Shown here piece by piece: positions 62,365 through 64,000 of a DNA stretch of 64,000 bases. Position 1 is the stretch's first letter, and every line of letters starts with the position of its first letter. The notes under the pieces were generated by a model. It ran no database searches and was not told the DNA's origin. It saw nothing but the letters and a program-made list of their open reading frames with translations. The DNA is from a bacterium D16-50. Its GTDB lineage: Bacteria > Bacillota > Clostridia > Lachnospirales > Lachnospiraceae. Made by a program: the position numbers and the translations under genes. The stretch is from positions 124,001 to 188,000 of the forward strand of contig RAZA01000002.1 in the NCBI GenBank assembly GCA_003612485.1, written 5' to 3'.

Positions 62365-63951
62365 TCAAATATCAAAATCATCCTCCTCCGACACAGGATA
62401 GTCAAAGTCATCCTCCTCGGCGGCAGGCCTGCAGGGATAGTCCAGAACACGCTTCACATGCTTCTTTGGCAGCGGAAGCGGATTCTCTATATATTGGATC
62501 TGCTTCTCTCCCTGAGCCATAGGTTCCTCTTGGGCAGGCATTTCCTGCTCCTCCTTGCAATCCCCTGCTGTCAGGGCTTCAGCTTTCCGTCCGGCCTCTC
62601 CTAGGTTTGTTTTTTCAGGAAATGTCTTTGCCGGTCCGCGGCCCCCCGAGAGAACCTCCACATGCACATCTACATGCACATCCTCTATCCGGTTCGTCTC
62701 CAGCGCCACTGCCTCATCTCCCTCCATATGATCGCTCTCGGCGCCGGAGACACTGAAGCACTGGCCGAAGCCTATGCCGGCAAGCATCACAACTAACAGA
62801 TACAAGAAAAAAGCGCCCGGCTGCTCCTCCGTGAAAATCCCCCAGCACTCGGCTGCCGCCACTCCCACGGCTCCCAGCACCCAGACGGACATGCGCTCCT
62901 CCTTCTTGTCGCCCCAAAAGCTGAATATTCCGAAGGCCATCACCCCCGCCAGAATCAGACTCTCCAGCCCCGCGTCTGAGGCCTCCACGGTCACAGGAAT
63001 CCGAAAGCCTTCGGGAAAGTACAGAAGCCCCCATGCCTGCAGTACGCCGCCCAGCCCCTTCGCGCTTACCAGCGCGTCCACATACACCATTACGAAAAAC
63101 GCTGCCCCGGTTCCTATCAGGCACAATATAACCGCCGCCAGCCTTCTGTTTTGGCCCGAAGGCTCCCTGCGGACCGCAAAAATGGCCCCAAGGGCAAAAA
63201 GCAACAGCAGTACCCCTGTAATGTCTGTATAGCAGCAAAAAGCAATGGGAACTCCCGCAAGAAAAAACAATGGCGGATTCAGCTTCCCTCCGGCAGCGGC
63301 CATCACCAGCCAGCCTGCCGCGGCCAAGACGCAAAGAAGAAGATTTGCCGGGGACAGCTGCAGCGCATTCCCCACCATGTAGGGGCTGCAGGCGCAAAAG
63401 CCCAGAACAACCAAAGCCGCCACAGAGCCTGCCAGCTTCCTGACTCCAAAGAACAAAAACACAAAGGCCAGCAGCTGCAGTGCAATCTGCAGCCACAGCG
63501 CCGCCTGAAAATGATTCCCCACCAGCAAAAACAGCAAATGAAGCAGCTGTATGTAATAATAGACGGCGCCGTGTACCAGCCGAGGCATCCTCTGTCCCTC
63601 GGCCACCTTCGCTGCCTCAAAATAGACCGAGGACTGCGAAGCGCCGTCCATCCCCTGCACCCTCAAGGCTATTCCCACGGCCAGAAGCGTCACGGCCGCA
63701 GCCGCCTCCAGAGCATAAAGCAGATTTTTGTTCTTCCGGGTAAAAGAAGCAAGCTTCTGAACATGCCGCCGGATCAGAAACACCAGATTCCCTACTGCAA
63801 GAAAAAGGATCGCGGCAAACAAGATTCCCCAATATGCCGCAATCCCCGCCCTGCCGCAGTACGCTCCTGCAATGCCTGCCATTGCGCCTCCCACGGCAAT
63901 CGTGTATACAAACCATGTCAGATAACTAAACGCACCCTTCTTCCAACTCAT
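62365..63951 (-). CDS. Polytopic membrane protein with acidic cytoplasmic tail, unknown function
   Basis: A 528-residue protein with about 11 membrane helices over residues 5-400 and a soluble acidic tail of about 130 residues ending in a duplicated EEDDFDYPVSEEDDFDI-like motif. The first half (WFVYTIAVGG, then a luminal segment with SVYFEAAKVAEGQRMP) is reminiscent of GT39/ArnT-like glycosyltransferase folds, but I see no clear catalytic DE motif, so the assignment is open. I start at the ATG at 63951 (MSWKKGAFSY; AAAGG 5 nt upstream), not 63975, since GGAG abuts the latter. It would overlap the preceding gene by 26 bp, a sign of coupling. Confidence 0.72.
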   Translation of the reverse strand: MSWKKGAFSYLTWFVYTIAVGGAMAGIAGAYCGRAGIAAYWGILFAAILFLAVGNLVFLIRRHVQKLASFTRKNKNLLYALEAAAAVTLLAVGIALRVQGMDGASQSSVYFEAAKVAEGQRMPRLVHGAVYYYIQLLHLLFLLVGNHFQAALWLQIALQLLAFVFLFFGVRKLAGSVAALVVLGFCACSPYMVGNALQLSPANLLLCVLAAAGWLVMAAAGGKLNPPLFFLAGVPIAFCCYTDITGVLLLLFALGAIFAVRREPSGQNRRLAAVILCLIGTGAAFFVMVYVDALVSAKGLGGVLQAWGLLYFPEGFRIPVTVEASDAGLESLILAGVMAFGIFSFWGDKKEERMSVWVLGAVGVAAAECWGIFTEEQPGAFFLYLLVVMLAGIGFGQCFSVSGAESDHMEGDEAVALETNRIEDVHVDVHVEVLSGGRGPAKTFPEKTNLGEAGRKAEALTAGDCKEEQEMPAQEEPMAQGEKQIQYIENPLPLPKKHVKRVLDYPCRPAAEEDDFDYPVSEEDDFDI

Positions 63952-64000
63952 CTCGGCCTTTCCGGTTCTCTTCATCTCCAGTTTCTTCTGCAGCGATCAC
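63926..64000 (-). CDS. C-terminal end of an upstream gene (cut by window edge)
   Basis: Reading in from the window edge, 24 codons end at TAG 63928-63926 (…EETGDEENRKGRDELEEGCV). The frame is offset from the membrane protein and overlaps its start by 26 bp, as is usual for coupled genes. Too short to name; reality is inferred from the acidic, coding-like composition and the good ribosome binding site it contains for the next gene. Confidence 0.4.
   Translation of the reverse strand: MIAAEETGDEENRKGRDELEEGCV

Overview
This window looks like chromosome of an anaerobic, moderate-GC Firmicute, most likely a gut Clostridia of the Lachnospiraceae type. The basis is the AGGAGG ribosome binding sites, consensus sigma-A promoters, an NfnAB bifurcating transhydrogenase, an FtsK/TepA/DegV/DUF1015 complement, an archaeal/fungal-type Asd, a GGGtGRT/NifU-like pair and nuclease-family (PD-(D/E)XK) transposases. 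Genus cannot be fixed from sequence alone. Most genes are on the minus strand.

Layout. 0-7 kb: an Fe-S scaffold pair of unknown role, a hexapeptide-repeat protein, topB, asd and argH. 7.2-9 kb: a two-gene taurine/nitrate-type ABC importer without a binding protein, then tRNA-Thr(CGU). 9.1-11.4 kb: an ECF-like sigma factor with a large extra C-terminal half and a divergent small ORF, enclosed by 115-bp direct repeats that each carry the tRNA promoter. 11.4-18 kb: mscS, a branching enzyme with a highly charged tail, DUF1015, a small conserved protein and an SLC13/ArsB-like permease. 18.2-25.1 kb: a two-component system, a cysteine-motif lipoprotein and an ABC transporter in one direction, which I read as a single uncharacterised envelope-sensing or export system. 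25.1-27.3 kb: two related methyltransferases, one fused to a MerR DNA-binding domain. 27.4-30.5 kb: a CaCA-type antiporter and a Na/Pi-type transporter behind a probable yybP-ykoY manganese riboswitch. 30.5-41 kb: serC-serA, an L,D-transpeptidase, leuB-ilvD-ilvB, and divergent yajC and tgt.

41-51 kb is an accessory, AT-richer zone. It holds a truncated MATE transporter, two PD-(D/E)XK nuclease-transposase genes plus several fragments, a MerR regulator, an inactivated IS110 element with strongly structured non-coding ends, and broken acetyltransferase and methyltransferase genes. Its right border is the 3' end of rlmH, the same gene end used by staphylococcal SCC cassettes. An exact 24-bp copy of that end lies 1.29 kb away and a degenerate copy lies 5.5 kb away.

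51-64 kb returns to housekeeping genes: rlmH, two zinc-ribbon membrane proteins, a Dabb protein, nfnAB, fhs, ftsK/spoIIIE, tepA and a polytopic membrane protein.

The main regulatory logic visible is the Mn riboswitch over the transporter pair, two MerR genes each behind a 19-bp-spacer promoter, and a hairpin that both resembles a terminator and hides the ribosome binding site of the lipoprotein gene. No CRISPR array, prophage, rRNA or recognisable site-specific recombinase gene was seen.
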